The notes under the pieces are model-generated. The model was given only the letters and a program-made list of their open reading frames with translations. It searched no databases and was not told where the DNA came from. A DNA stretch of 13,866 nt from Streptosporangiaceae bacterium (GTDB taxonomy: Bacteria; Actinomycetota; Actinomycetes; Streptosporangiales; Streptosporangiaceae), in NCBI GenBank assembly GCA_030041195.1, contig JASHOI010000731.1, positions 1-13,866 on the forward strand. Reading direction: 5' to 3'. The position numbers were made by a program, and so were the translations under genes. Shown one piece after another: positions 7,695 to 13,607 of the stretch. The first letter of the stretch is position 1. Each line of letters begins with the position of its first letter.

Positions 7695-8909
7695 ATGGGA
7701 TACCTCGATGCCGGCGGGTGCCGCCGGGCGCCGGCCTCACCCGTTTACCTGGACCACGCGGCGACCACCCCGATGCTGCCCGAGGCCATCGAGGCGATGA
7801 CCGAGGAGCTCGCCGAGCTCGGCAATCCCTCGTCGCTGCACAATGCGGGCCGCCGGGCGCGCCGGGTCGTCGAGGAATCGCGGGAGCAGATCGCGGCCGC
7901 GTACGGCGCCCGCCCCAGCGAGGTGATCTTCACAAGCGGCGGGACGGAGGCGGACAACCTCGCCGTTAAGGGGCTGTTCTGGGCTCGGCAGGCAGCGGAT
8001 CCCGCGCGGCGGCGGGTGCTCACGGCGGCGATCGAGCATCACGCCGTGCTCGACTGCGTCGGATGGCTGCACGGCCACGAAGGGGCCGAGGTGGCCCGCC
8101 CCGCGCTCGACGACGCCGGCCGGATCGGCCCGGAGGCGCTGCGCGAGGTCATCGAGGCCGATCCCGGCGCCGTCGCGCTGGTCAGCATCATGTGGGCCAA
8201 CAACGAGGTCGGCACCGTGCAGCCGGTCGCGGAGCTGGCCGCCGTCGCCCGCGAGTACGGGATCCCCTTCCACAGCGACGCGGTGCAGGCCGCCGGGCCC
8301 CTGCCGGTCAGCCTGGCCGACAGCGGCGCCACCGCGCTCACGATCACCGCGCACAAGATCGGCGGACCGGTCGGCGCCGGGGCGCTGCTGCTGGCGCGGG
8401 GCACCGACCTGGTACCGGTGATGCACGGAGGGGGGCAGGAACGCGACGTGCGGTCCGGGACCCTGGACGCCCCGGCGATTCGGGCCTTCGCGGTCGCGGT
8501 CGAGATCGCCACCGCGCGCCGGGCCGACGAGACGAAGCGGCTCACCGAGCTGCGCGACGACCTGATCGCGCAGGTCCTGTCCGCGGTGCCGGCCGCGATC
8601 CTGAACGGGGCGCCGCCCGGTCCCGGCCGGCTCCCGGGCAACGCCCACTTCTCGTTCCCCGGCTGCGAGGGCGACGCGCTGCTGATGCTGCTGGACGCCA
8701 AGGGCATCGCCTGCTCAACCGGCTCCGCGTGCACGGCGGGCGTGGCGGAGCCCAGCCACGTGCTGCTCGCGATGGGTGCCGACGAGGCCCGGGCCCGCGG
8801 GTCGCTGCGGTTCTCGCTCGGGCACTCGAGCACCCAGGAGGACGTGGACGCCCTCGGCGCGGTCATCGGCGAGGCGGTGGAGCGGGCCCGCCGCGCAGGC
8901 GCCCGCTGA
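7695..8909 (+). CDS. Cysteine desulfurase (NifS/IscS-like)
   Basis: A 404-residue class-V aminotransferase-fold enzyme using PLP. It removes sulfur from cysteine as an enzyme-bound persulfide. Visible are [10 protein letters not shown] (18-27), GGTEADNLA (82-90), EHHAVL (114-119), the PLP lysine K221 in [26 protein letters not shown] (245-256), and the catalytic cysteine C346 in STGSACTAG, on the long loop typical of the IscS/NifS group. The ATG at 7695 gives about 14 residues before the usual start, but no in-frame alternative exists and a TAGGCT box sits at leaderless spacing. MnmA, encoded about 700 nt downstream, needs sulfur from such an enzyme, so tRNA thiolation is a likely role; supply for Fe-S clusters is also possible. 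Confidence 0.95.
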   Translation: MGYLDAGGCRRAPASPVYLDHAATTPMLPEAIEAMTEELAELGNPSSLHNAGRRARRVVEESREQIAAAYGARPSEVIFTSGGTEADNLAVKGLFWARQAADPARRRVLTAAIEHHAVLDCVGWLHGHEGAEVARPALDDAGRIGPEALREVIEADPGAVALVSIMWANNEVGTVQPVAELAAVAREYGIPFHSDAVQAAGPLPVSLADSGATALTITAHKIGGPVGAGALLLARGTDLVPVMHGGGQERDVRSGTLDAPAIRAFAVAVEIATARRADETKRLTELRDDLIAQVLSAVPAAILNGAPPGPGRLPGNAHFSFPGCEGDALLMLLDAKGIACSTGSACTAGVAEPSHVLLAMGADEARARGSLRFSLGHSSTQEDVDALGAVIGEAVERARRAGAR

Positions 8910-8933
8910 CCCGCGCTCCCCAGGCTGCAACGG

Positions 8934-8983
8934 GGTGGTGGGTCCCCCGCTGTTCCTGGAGCAGCAGCGCGGGACCCACCACC
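8934..8983. terminator. Long bidirectional hairpin between convergent genes
   Basis: Positions 8934-8952 pair with 8965-8983: a 13-bp uninterrupted stem (outer arm GGTGGTGGGTCCC), one C/C mismatch, then 5 more pairs, with a 12-nt loop. It sits between the stops of the cysteine desulfurase (plus) and the MaoC-like gene (minus), so it can serve both. There is no T-run on either side. Confidence 0.8.
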
Positions 8984-8998
8984 ACATTGGGATGGCTC

Positions 8999-9514
8999 TT
9001 AGGCGGGGTTGCGGGCGCGGATCAGGTTCATCGCGGTGAGCGTGAGCACGGTTTCGTCGTTCTCGTTGATCAGCTCGGCCCTGGTGCGCACCAGGCCGCG
9101 GTCTGGCTTGGATCGCGAGCGGCGGGTCTCGACGAACGTGCACCGCAGCCGCAGCGAGTCGCCCGGGCGGACCGGTGCGGGCCAGCGCAGTTCATCGATC
9201 CCAGGGGAGGCGAGGCTGGCCACCTTGGACAGGCAGTGGTCGGCGAACATCCGCATCATGATCCCGGCCGTATGCCACCCGCTGGCGATCAGGCCGCCGA
9301 ACGGGCCGTGGGCGGCGAACTCCGGATCGACGTGGATCGGCTGCGGGTCGAACCTCCGGGCGAAGTCGAGGATGTCCTGCTCGGTCACCGTGATGTACCC
9401 GTACTCGTAGACCGCACCCTGCACGTAGTCCTCGAAGTAGCGGTCGTCGACGGGAACGGCGAAGTCGTCGGCGCTGAGGGTCTTGGTGCTGGGTGGGGTG
9501 GCTCCCTGCTGCAT
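8999..9514 (-). CDS. MaoC-like (R)-hydratase, hot-dog fold
   Basis: A 171-residue MaoC-domain protein, typical single hot-dog length. The hydratase-2 motif is visible at residues 52-82: [21 protein letters not shown] then [10 protein letters not shown], with D56 and H61 as the expected catalytic pair. These enzymes hydrate trans-2-enoyl-CoA or act on related thioesters in fatty-acid or polyketide pathways; substrate cannot be told here. The ATG at 9514 is chosen over an upstream in-frame start because AAGGAGC lies just ahead and the added residues would be Pro/Arg-rich and unconserved. The gene stands alone, divergent from mnmA (109 nt between starts) and convergent with the cysteine desulfurase. 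Confidence 0.92.
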   Translation of the reverse strand: MQQGATPPSTKTLSADDFAVPVDDRYFEDYVQGAVYEYGYITVTEQDILDFARRFDPQPIHVDPEFAAHGPFGGLIASGWHTAGIMMRMFADHCLSKVASLASPGIDELRWPAPVRPGDSLRLRCTFVETRRSRSKPDRGLVRTRAELINENDETVLTLTAMNLIRARNPA

Positions 9515-9609
9515 GCACGCTCCTTGTCGTCGAGCTGCACTCAGTCTGCCGGGGCCGCCCGACGGCGGCGAAGGCGGCACCGGTGGCCACCGGACCACCC
9601 CGCGCCGCA

Positions 9610-9615
9610 TACCCT
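9610..9615 (+). promoter_or_regulatory. TACCCT -10 box; leaderless start for mnmA
   Basis: TACCCT fits TANNNT and lies 8 nt before the mnmA ATG at 9624, with no Shine-Dalgarno present. It has the same geometry as the box before the cysteine desulfurase. Confidence 0.5.
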
Positions 9616-9623
9616 CGAACGCG

Positions 9624-10742
9624 ATGACTCGACTGCGCGTGCTCGCCGCGATGTCCGGCGGTGTCGACTCGGCCGTGGCCGCCGCCAGGGCCGCCGACGC
9701 CGGTCACGAAGTGACCGGCGTCCACCTCGCGCTGTCCAGGAACCCCGCCTCCTACCGGACCGGAGCGCGCGGCTGCTGCACGCTGGAGGACGCCAGGGAC
9801 GCGCGCCGCGCCGCCGACGTCATCGGCATCCCGTTCTATGTCTGGGACCTGGCCGACCAGTTCCACCGGGACGTGGTGCAGGACTTCGTCGACGAGTACG
9901 CGCGCGGCCGCACCCCCAATCCCTGCCTGCGCTGTAACGAGAAGATCAAGTTCGCCGCCGTGCTCGACCGCGCGGTGGCGCTCGGCTTCGATGCCGTCTG
10001 CACCGGCCACCACGCGCGGTTGATGCCAGCAGGCGGCGACGCCGGCCCGGATCGCGGCCAGCGGCTGCTGCGCAGCGTGGACCGGGCCAAGGACCAGTCG
10101 TACGTGCTCGCCGTGCTGACCGGCGAACAGCTGGGCAGGGCGATGTTCCCGCTCGGTGACAGCACCAAGGAGCAGGTGCGCAAGGAGGCTGCCGAGCGCG
10201 GCCTCGGCGTCGCCGACAAGCCGGACAGCCACGACGTCTGCTTCATCGCGGACGGGGACACCAGGAAGTTCCTGGAAAGCAGGCTCGGCGCCCTGCCCGG
10301 CCAGATCGTGGACGCCGAGGGCACGGTCGTCGGCAGCCACAACGGCAGCTACGGCTTCACGGTCGGCCAGCGCAAGGGACTGCACATCGGCACCCCGGCG
10401 CCGGACGGCAGGCCGCGCTACGTCCTGGACATCGAGCCGGTGTCGAACACGGTGACCGTCGGCCCGGCCGAGGCGCTCGGCGTCACCGACATCGAGGCCA
10501 CCCGGCCGGTGTGGAGCGGCTGCCTGCCCCCAGGGGCCCCTATCGACTGCCTGGTCCAGCTGCGCGCTCACGGCGAGCAGCACCGGGCGAGCGCGTGGCT
10601 GGACGGCGGCACGCTGCGGATCAGGCTGGGCGAGCCGGCCCGCGGCGTGGCCAGGGGCCAGGCAGCCGTTCTGTACGACGGCGACGCCGTCCTCGGCAGC
10701 GCCACGATCACCGGCACCCGTCAGCCAGTCATGACGCCCTGA
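9624..10742 (+). CDS. mnmA: tRNA-specific 2-thiouridylase
   Basis: A 372-residue enzyme, full family length (also called TrmU). It adenylates and thiolates U34 of tRNA-Lys, -Glu and -Gln, using persulfide sulfur from a cysteine desulfurase. The PP-loop ATP site is [13 protein letters not shown] (8-20). The two catalytic cysteines are C101 in [12 protein letters not shown] and C206 in [17 protein letters not shown] and [14 protein letters not shown] are further family landmarks, followed by the C-terminal beta-barrel. The ATG at 9624 is chosen because [16 protein letters not shown] is the conserved N-terminus; a TACCCT box gives leaderless spacing. The last 14 bp overlap, tail to tail, the end of the GNAT gene on the opposite strand, with no hairpin between them. 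Confidence 0.96.
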   Translation: MTRLRVLAAMSGGVDSAVAAARAADAGHEVTGVHLALSRNPASYRTGARGCCTLEDARDARRAADVIGIPFYVWDLADQFHRDVVQDFVDEYARGRTPNPCLRCNEKIKFAAVLDRAVALGFDAVCTGHHARLMPAGGDAGPDRGQRLLRSVDRAKDQSYVLAVLTGEQLGRAMFPLGDSTKEQVRKEAAERGLGVADKPDSHDVCFIADGDTRKFLESRLGALPGQIVDAEGTVVGSHNGSYGFTVGQRKGLHIGTPAPDGRPRYVLDIEPVSNTVTVGPAEALGVTDIEATRPVWSGCLPPGAPIDCLVQLRAHGEQHRASAWLDGGTLRIRLGEPARGVARGQAAVLYDGDAVLGSATITGTRQPVMTP

Positions 10743-11289
10743 ACAGGTGAGAGCCCGAGGCCTGGATGAGCGCTGTCGGCTTCTGGAACCGGGCCGCCGA
10801 CGGGTAGCCGTCGTCGGGGTGAAACCCGCACGGAACGAAACCCTGGCGCCGGTAGTACGCGTGCAGGGCGGTGTTGCTCGTCCAGGCGCTGACCCGGATC
10901 CACACCGCTCCGTAGTCGTTCCTCGCGTTGTGGCCGGCCCAGTCAAGCAACGCGGCGCCAAGCCCGACCCCCTTGAAGGGGCGGCTGACGATCAGGCGAT
11001 GAACATAGACGGCCGGATCGCGGAGCAGATCGTCCGGCCAGTAAGGATCGTGGTCCGGGTCGGCCGTGATGGTCGCCGCCGGCACCTGCTCCTGCCACCC
11101 GATCCAGGTCTTGCCCTGGCTGAGCGACCCGAGGATCCTGCTGTCCCGCCCGGCCCGGTTCGGCCAGGGCCTGGCCCACTGATCAGTGCCCTTGCGCCTT
11201 AACCACTCCGCCGCCTCCTCGATGAGCCGGATCACGACCGTCATGTCGTTCACGCTGGCACGACGGAGGGCTAGCGGCCAATCGGGCAT
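10729..11289 (-). CDS. GNAT-family N-acetyltransferase
   Basis: A 186-residue GNAT protein. These transfer the acetyl group of acetyl-CoA to amines on small molecules or proteins. The acetyl-CoA-binding motif A is [20 protein letters not shown] (96-115), with the R/QxxGxG/A-type turn KGVGLG at 106-111. [18 protein letters not shown] (138-155) is the usual motif B. The middle region carries [20 protein letters not shown] (33-52), seen in a widespread actinobacterial GNAT subgroup with unknown substrate. ATG at 11289 has no clear Shine-Dalgarno. It is the last minus-strand gene of the block that includes the GntR regulator and the twin 20-residue ORFs, 249 nt downstream of the nearer one. Confidence 0.88.
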   Translation of the reverse strand: MPDWPLALRRASVNDMTVVIRLIEEAAEWLRRKGTDQWARPWPNRAGRDSRILGSLSQGKTWIGWQEQVPAATITADPDHDPYWPDDLLRDPAVYVHRLIVSRPFKGVGLGAALLDWAGHNARNDYGAVWIRVSAWTSNTALHAYYRRQGFVPCGFHPDDGYPSAARFQKPTALIQASGSHLFRAS

Positions 11290-11420
11290 AGCTTCATATT
11301 CGGCTACTTAGCGCCCGGCTTGCCACGCGGGATCGCGGCACGGCGCGAGCGCCACCGCTGGCATCAATAGTTAAATCCCGCCGCTCGCGCCCCACCAGCC
11401 ATGTAGCGTTGCCTTCCGCT

Positions 11421-11464
11421 GCCGGCGCTGCGATGTGGACTGTCGTGCCAGCGACAGCGCCGGC
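11421..11464. repeat. Inverted repeat upstream of the GNAT gene
   Basis: GCCGGCGCTG (11421-11430) and CAGCGCCGGC (11455-11464) are perfect 10-bp inverted arms. A competing inner hairpin pairs CTGTCG (11440-11445) with CGACAG (11452-11457), overlapping the right arm. Two mutually exclusive folds between a 20-codon ORF and the GNAT gene could be an attenuator, or just two terminators. Confidence 0.4.
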
Positions 11465-11484
11465 GGCTCGCGAGTCACCTCAGG

Positions 11485-11514
11485 CCAGCTGCCCGCCCGG
11501 GCGGGCATCGCTGG
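11485..11514 (-). terminator. Hairpin after the distal twin microgene
   Basis: A perfect 18-bp palindrome TGCCCGCCCGGGCGGGCA (11490-11507) is extended by CCAGC/GCTGG arms with a 2-nt bulge. It starts 24 nt past the stop of the microgene at 11539. It is a candidate terminator, or a protein-binding palindrome. Confidence 0.6.
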
Positions 11515-11538
11515 TCGCTGTGCGCGAAACCGGTTCGG

Positions 11539-11601
11539 TCAGCGGGGGTCGTAGTGCTCGTAGCGGTATTGCGCCGAAGGGCGCGAGTGGTACTTGGCCA
11601 T
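11539..11601 (-). CDS. Twin 20-residue microprotein, copy B
   Basis: A 20-codon ORF from ATG (11601-11599) to TGA, encoding MAKYHSRPSAQYRYEHYDPR. It is preceded by AGGAGGTG, an 8-base match to the 16S anti-Shine-Dalgarno, with the AGGAGG core 6 nt from the ATG. An identical peptide is encoded at 11794-11856. The two ORFs differ only at Gln11 (CAA here, CAG there). The peptide has four Tyr, three Arg, two His and no Leu, Ile, Val, Phe, Trp, Cys or Gly, so it is soluble, basic and probably unstructured. I do not recognise the family. Hypotheses are a stand-alone microprotein, a RiPP precursor (the Y-x-Y-x-H spacing recalls P450-crosslinked peptides, but no such enzyme is here), or a leader peptide for the GNAT gene. 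Confidence 0.75.
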   Translation of the reverse strand: MAKYHSRPSAQYRYEHYDPR

Positions 11602-11665
11602 GACACACCTCCTCGTCCGTTCTGATGTGATCGGCGGTACCTGAAACCCGCAGCTCACATGGGCC

Positions 11666-11681
11666 TTAGCCGTATTTAGCC
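11666..11681. repeat. Direct repeat TTAGCC at 10-bp spacing upstream of microgene copy B
   Basis: TTAGCC occurs at 11666-11671 and 11676-11681, one helical turn apart, about 65-80 bp before the ATG of copy B. Copy A has its own 10-bp repeat in its upstream region, so these may be activator or repressor sites. Confidence 0.35.
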
Positions 11682-11682
11682 C

Positions 11683-11726
11683 GCGCCGCCCGTCCCGTTA
11701 CACAGCGGGCCCCGTCCGGGCGGCGC
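11683..11726 (-). terminator. Hairpin between the two microgenes
   Basis: GCGCCGCCCG (11683-11692) pairs perfectly with CGGGCGGCGC (11717-11726), with a small CCCG/CGGG hairpin inside. It lies downstream of copy A and upstream of copy B on the minus strand, so each microgene may be its own transcription unit. Confidence 0.55.
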
Positions 11727-11793
11727 TGGCCCCTTTATGCCGTCCGGTCGGTACCGGCCGGGCATTGTTGATCCAGGAGCATCCGGTCCCCGG

Positions 11794-11856
11794 TCAGCGG
11801 GGGTCGTAGTGCTCGTAGCGGTACTGCGCCGAAGGGCGCGAGTGGTACTTGGCCAT
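11794..11856 (-). CDS. Twin 20-residue microprotein, copy A
   Basis: A 20-codon ORF (ATG 11856-11854, TGA 11796-11794) encoding the same MAKYHSRPSAQYRYEHYDPR as copy B, 255 bp away. Its Shine-Dalgarno GGAGGAGGTG is, with that of copy B, the strongest in the window. A GTG at 11982 would extend the frame to 62 residues, but that start lacks a ribosome site and the extension is absent in copy B, so the 20-codon form is preferred. Upstream leaders of A and B are alignable (CCTCCT, CCGTTC, then ATCGGC on the plus strand) but carry substitutions and indels. The ORFs show one synonymous change, so the peptide sequence itself appears to be under selection. Copy A lies 171 nt downstream of the GntR gene, beyond two hairpins. 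Confidence 0.78.
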   Translation of the reverse strand: MAKYHSRPSAQYRYEHYDPR

Positions 11857-11888
11857 AGCACCTCCTCCGTTCAGCTTGTCGTAATCGG

Positions 11889-11917
11889 CAGTCGCGGGCC
11901 GAGACAGCCCGCGACTG
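11889..11917 (-). other. Stable hairpin just upstream of microgene copy A
   Basis: CAGTCGCGGGC (11889-11899) pairs perfectly with GCCCGCGACTG (11907-11917) around a 7-nt loop. On the minus strand it ends about 20 nt before the Shine-Dalgarno of copy A. It could be a second terminator after gntR, or a leader structure that affects translation or stability of the microgene mRNA. Confidence 0.55.
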
Positions 11918-11950
11918 GCCTTGCCCGTGGCCCGCTGCCCAGCCGGGCCC

Positions 11951-11974
11951 CGTAAGTCTGCGTAAATCTGCGTC
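11951..11974. repeat. 10-bp tandem repeat upstream of microgene copy A
   Basis: CGTAAGTCTG and CGTAAATCTG are adjacent 10-bp units followed by a partial third (CGTC). The 10-bp period equals one DNA turn, as in direct-repeat binding sites. It lies 95-118 bp before the ATG of copy A. Confidence 0.4.
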
Positions 11975-11987
11975 ACTACCACCAGCA

Positions 11988-12012
11988 GCCCGGCGGCTCA
12001 GCACCGCCGGGC
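11988..12012 (-). terminator. Hairpin terminator after the GntR gene
   Basis: GCCCGGCGG (11988-11996) pairs perfectly with CCGCCGGGC (12004-12012), loop of 7 nt, starting 15 nt past the GntR stop codon on the minus strand. Confidence 0.65.
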
Positions 12013-12027
12013 GTACATCTGGACTGC

Positions 12028-12834
12028 CTAGCTGTCGTCGGCCGCCTGGCTCGGCGCGGTCGCCTCGTCCGGAACCTGCCCCACCGAGACGGCGAACTGG
12101 TTGCGGTCGGCCGGGTACACGCTGATCGTGAGCCGGAACGGGTCGCCGTGCGGATCGAAGGCCACCCGCTGCACCTCGAACACCGCGACCCGGCCGTCGT
12201 CGGGAAGCTTGAAGAAGTTGGTCTCGTTGCCGTCCGGGGCTCGCACGGTGACCTTGTCGCGGTAGCCGGCCTGGGTCAGCCCGAGCTTGGTGCCCAGGTA
12301 GGCGACCGCGCCCTCGTCGATGTTGGGGGCCTGGATGAGCTTGAGCGCTCCCTGCTCGACCAGGCTCATCGGGTAGAACGAGGTCTGCAGCGACCAGGGT
12401 GTGCCGTCGATATAGCGCTGCTGGTGCCTGCTGACCACCGTGGAGCTGTCCGGAAGCTTGAGCTCGCTCTGAACCACGCCGAGCGCCTGCTGGATTTCCA
12501 CCCTCGGCTCGGTGGACGTCGGCTTGCGCAGCGTCGCTTCCACCTCGGCGACGTAGACCGGGCCCTCGTCGTCGCGCCCGGTGGCGGGGTCCCCGGTCAG
12601 CTGCGTGACGAACGGCACGATCTTCTCGACGACAAACGTCCCCTGGCCGGGGCGTGTCTCCACCAGGCCGCGGGTGATCAGCCATTTCATCGCGTCGCGG
12701 ACCGTGTTGCGTGACGCGTCGTAGCGCTCTCTGAGCTCGATCTCGGTGGGGAGCTGACTGCCGTGCGGCAGGACGCCTGACTCGATCTTGTCGCGCAGAT
12801 CGTCGGCGATCCGGCGATACATGGGATCAGGCAT
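12028..12834 (-). CDS. GntR-family (HutC/UTRA) transcriptional regulator
   Basis: A 268-residue regulator. The N-terminal winged helix spans about 4-70: MYRRIADDLRDKIESGVLPHGSQLPTE, then the recognition helix in ASRNTVRDAMKWLITRGLVE (40-59) and the wing RPGQGTFVV. The remaining part, about 95-245, has the UTRA ligand-binding fold, with SRHQQRYIDGTPWSLQTSFYP (135-155) and a closing strand RLTISVYPADRNQFAVSVG. UTRA regulators usually sense a small metabolite such as a sugar phosphate or amine; the ligand here is unknown. The ATG at 12834 is chosen for the AGGAGG four bases upstream; an in-frame extension would add ten residues without a ribosome site. Palindromes in the 339-bp gap upstream are candidate operators. 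It probably controls itself and perhaps the microgenes or the divergent membrane protein. Confidence 0.9.
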   Translation of the reverse strand: MPDPMYRRIADDLRDKIESGVLPHGSQLPTEIELRERYDASRNTVRDAMKWLITRGLVETRPGQGTFVVEKIVPFVTQLTGDPATGRDDEGPVYVAEVEATLRKPTSTEPRVEIQQALGVVQSELKLPDSSTVVSRHQQRYIDGTPWSLQTSFYPMSLVEQGALKLIQAPNIDEGAVAYLGTKLGLTQAGYRDKVTVRAPDGNETNFFKLPDDGRVAVFEVQRVAFDPHGDPFRLTISVYPADRNQFAVSVGQVPDEATAPSQAADDS

Positions 12835-12867
12835 TCGACCTCCTAGAGGTCCCAACAACACCAATGT

Positions 12868-12877
12868 TCAGGCCTGA
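12868..12877. promoter_or_regulatory. Palindrome TCAGGCCTGA near the GntR start
   Basis: A perfect 10-bp palindrome, 33 bp ahead of the GntR ATG. It could be an autoregulatory operator half of the system; short enough to be chance. Confidence 0.3.
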
Positions 12878-12965
12878 TAGGTCCAAAAGGATCATCCCTG
12901 CCATACCGGCGATCGGAATACTTGGGCGTATCCCATTGCCTTCTATCCAGTCCGATGTCAGCATA

Positions 12966-12982
12966 GTACCAAAGGTTGGTAC
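12966..12982. promoter_or_regulatory. Candidate GntR operator, inverted repeat with 3-bp centre
   Basis: GTACCAAAGGTTGGTAC has perfect 7-bp arms (GTACCAA/TTGGTAC). It lies in the divergent gap between gntR (start 12834) and the membrane-protein gene (start 13174). The size and symmetry suit a dimeric winged-helix regulator. This gap (12835-13173, no gene that I accept) is less GC-rich than its surroundings, as expected for a control region. Confidence 0.5.
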
Positions 12983-13025
12983 CGCTCGACCGGCAGGGTT
13001 CATGGGGCTCACCCTAGCAGTCCAG

Positions 13026-13062
13026 GTCCTTGGGTACGCAAGGACTGGCGCCAAAAATTTGG
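13026..13062. promoter_or_regulatory. Two further palindromes in the gntR divergent control region
   Basis: GTCCTTG (13026-13032) and CAAGGAC (13039-13045) are perfect arms with a 6-bp centre containing GGTACG. Six bases further on, CCAAAAATTTGG (13051-13062) is a near-perfect 12-bp palindrome. Together with the site at 12966 they make a dense operator-like region. Confidence 0.4.
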
Positions 13063-13146
13063 GCTGCCCGAAGGACCCCCCGCCAGTCAGTGACCAGCCA
13101 ACACCCACCGGACCGGGAGGTCTAGAGCGGAGCCGCGGAGCCAGCC

Positions 13147-13172
13147 GCTGATCAGGCGAAAGGGGGATCAGC
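13147..13172 (+). promoter_or_regulatory. Inverted repeat flanking the ribosome site of the membrane-protein gene
   Basis: GCTGATC (13147-13153) and GATCAGC (13166-13172) are perfect arms; the Shine-Dalgarno AAGGGGG (13160-13166) sits in the loop and the GTG start follows 1 nt later. As RNA this presents the ribosome site in a hairpin loop; as DNA it could be a regulator site. Confidence 0.45.
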
Positions 13173-13173
13173 A

Positions 13174-13509
13174 GTGACGGCCGTCGAACTGCTAACGATC
13201 GGCGTGATCTTCTCGATCGGAGTGATCACCGGGGTGATCCTCGTGGTGAGCCTGGCGAGCCGCAGGGAAGACCGCAGGGCGAGGCTGAGCCGTGAAGCGC
13301 CTGACCATGTGGCCCAGGCGGGGCGGTTCCTGACCGGCCTTTACGTGCGCCGTCCCGGCGACGACCCTCCGTGGCGCGATCACCCGGATGACGACCAGAC
13401 GGCGGAATTCTCCGGATCCCCGCGCCCGGGCCCCACGCCGTTCGGGCCCGGCGGCTACGGCCCGCCGCCAGCGGACCGCCGGCACACCGGCCCCCCGCAC
13501 GCGCGGTAG
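13174..13509 (+). CDS. Small single-pass membrane protein, unknown function
   Basis: A 111-residue protein. Residues about 5-27 (ELLTIGVIFSIGVITGVILVVSL) form one strong transmembrane helix. A basic stretch, ASRREDRRARLSR (28-40), follows, so the long tail is predicted to be cytoplasmic (N-out). The rest is polar and becomes Pro/Gly-rich (PRPGPTPFGPGGYGPPP), probably disordered. I do not recognise a family. The GTG start has AAGGGGG 7 nt upstream. It is divergent from the GntR gene and shares a palindrome-rich control region with it, so it may be a target of that regulator. A hairpin follows the stop. Confidence 0.75.
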   Translation: MTAVELLTIGVIFSIGVITGVILVVSLASRREDRRARLSREAPDHVAQAGRFLTGLYVRRPGDDPPWRDHPDDDQTAEFSGSPRPGPTPFGPGGYGPPPADRRHTGPPHAR

Positions 13510-13526
13510 TTAGTGACGCGCCCGCG

Positions 13527-13554
13527 CGGTGGCAGGCGCTCTGACCTGCCATCG
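13527..13554 (+). terminator. Hairpin terminator after the small membrane-protein gene
   Basis: CGGTGGCAGG (13527-13536) pairs with CCTGCCATCG (13545-13554), one G-U pair, loop of 8 nt, starting 17 nt after the TAG stop. Confidence 0.65.
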
Positions 13555-13594
13555 GTGAGCGAATCACCCTGCCGCGAGTGTCGGCGCCGCCCGC

Positions 13595-13600
13595 TAGGCT
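13595..13600 (+). promoter_or_regulatory. TAGGCT -10 box; leaderless start for the methionine-synthase-like gene
   Basis: TAGGCT lies 7 nt before the ATG at 13608, with no Shine-Dalgarno. It has the same hexamer and nearly the same spacing as the cysteine desulfurase start. Confidence 0.6.
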
Positions 13601-13607
13601 CTGCTGC

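Noticed and set aside
8934..8983. Long hairpin considered as a structured RNA or mobile-element end
   Set aside because: It lies exactly between two convergent stops and lacks any riboswitch-like or transposon context, so a shared terminator explains it.
8063..9937. 624-codon plus-strand frame across the cysteine desulfurase, MaoC and mnmA region
   Set aside because: It is out of frame with the motif-supported genes and crosses a terminator hairpin and both strands' genes.
11539..11856. The paired 20-codon ORFs considered as a direct-repeat footprint of an insertion
   Set aside because: No transposase, terminal inverted repeats or target duplication is visible, and each unit has its own start, ribosome site and stop, so gene duplication fits better.
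11794..11982. 62-codon version of microgene copy A with a GTG start
   Set aside because: No ribosome site at the GTG, the extension runs through a hairpin, and copy B has nothing similar; the strong Shine-Dalgarno lies at the 20-codon start.
12827..13108. 93-codon minus-strand frame in the gntR control region
   Set aside because: No ribosome site was evident, no motif is recognisable, and it covers the palindromes; the region's lower GC looks regulatory, not coding.
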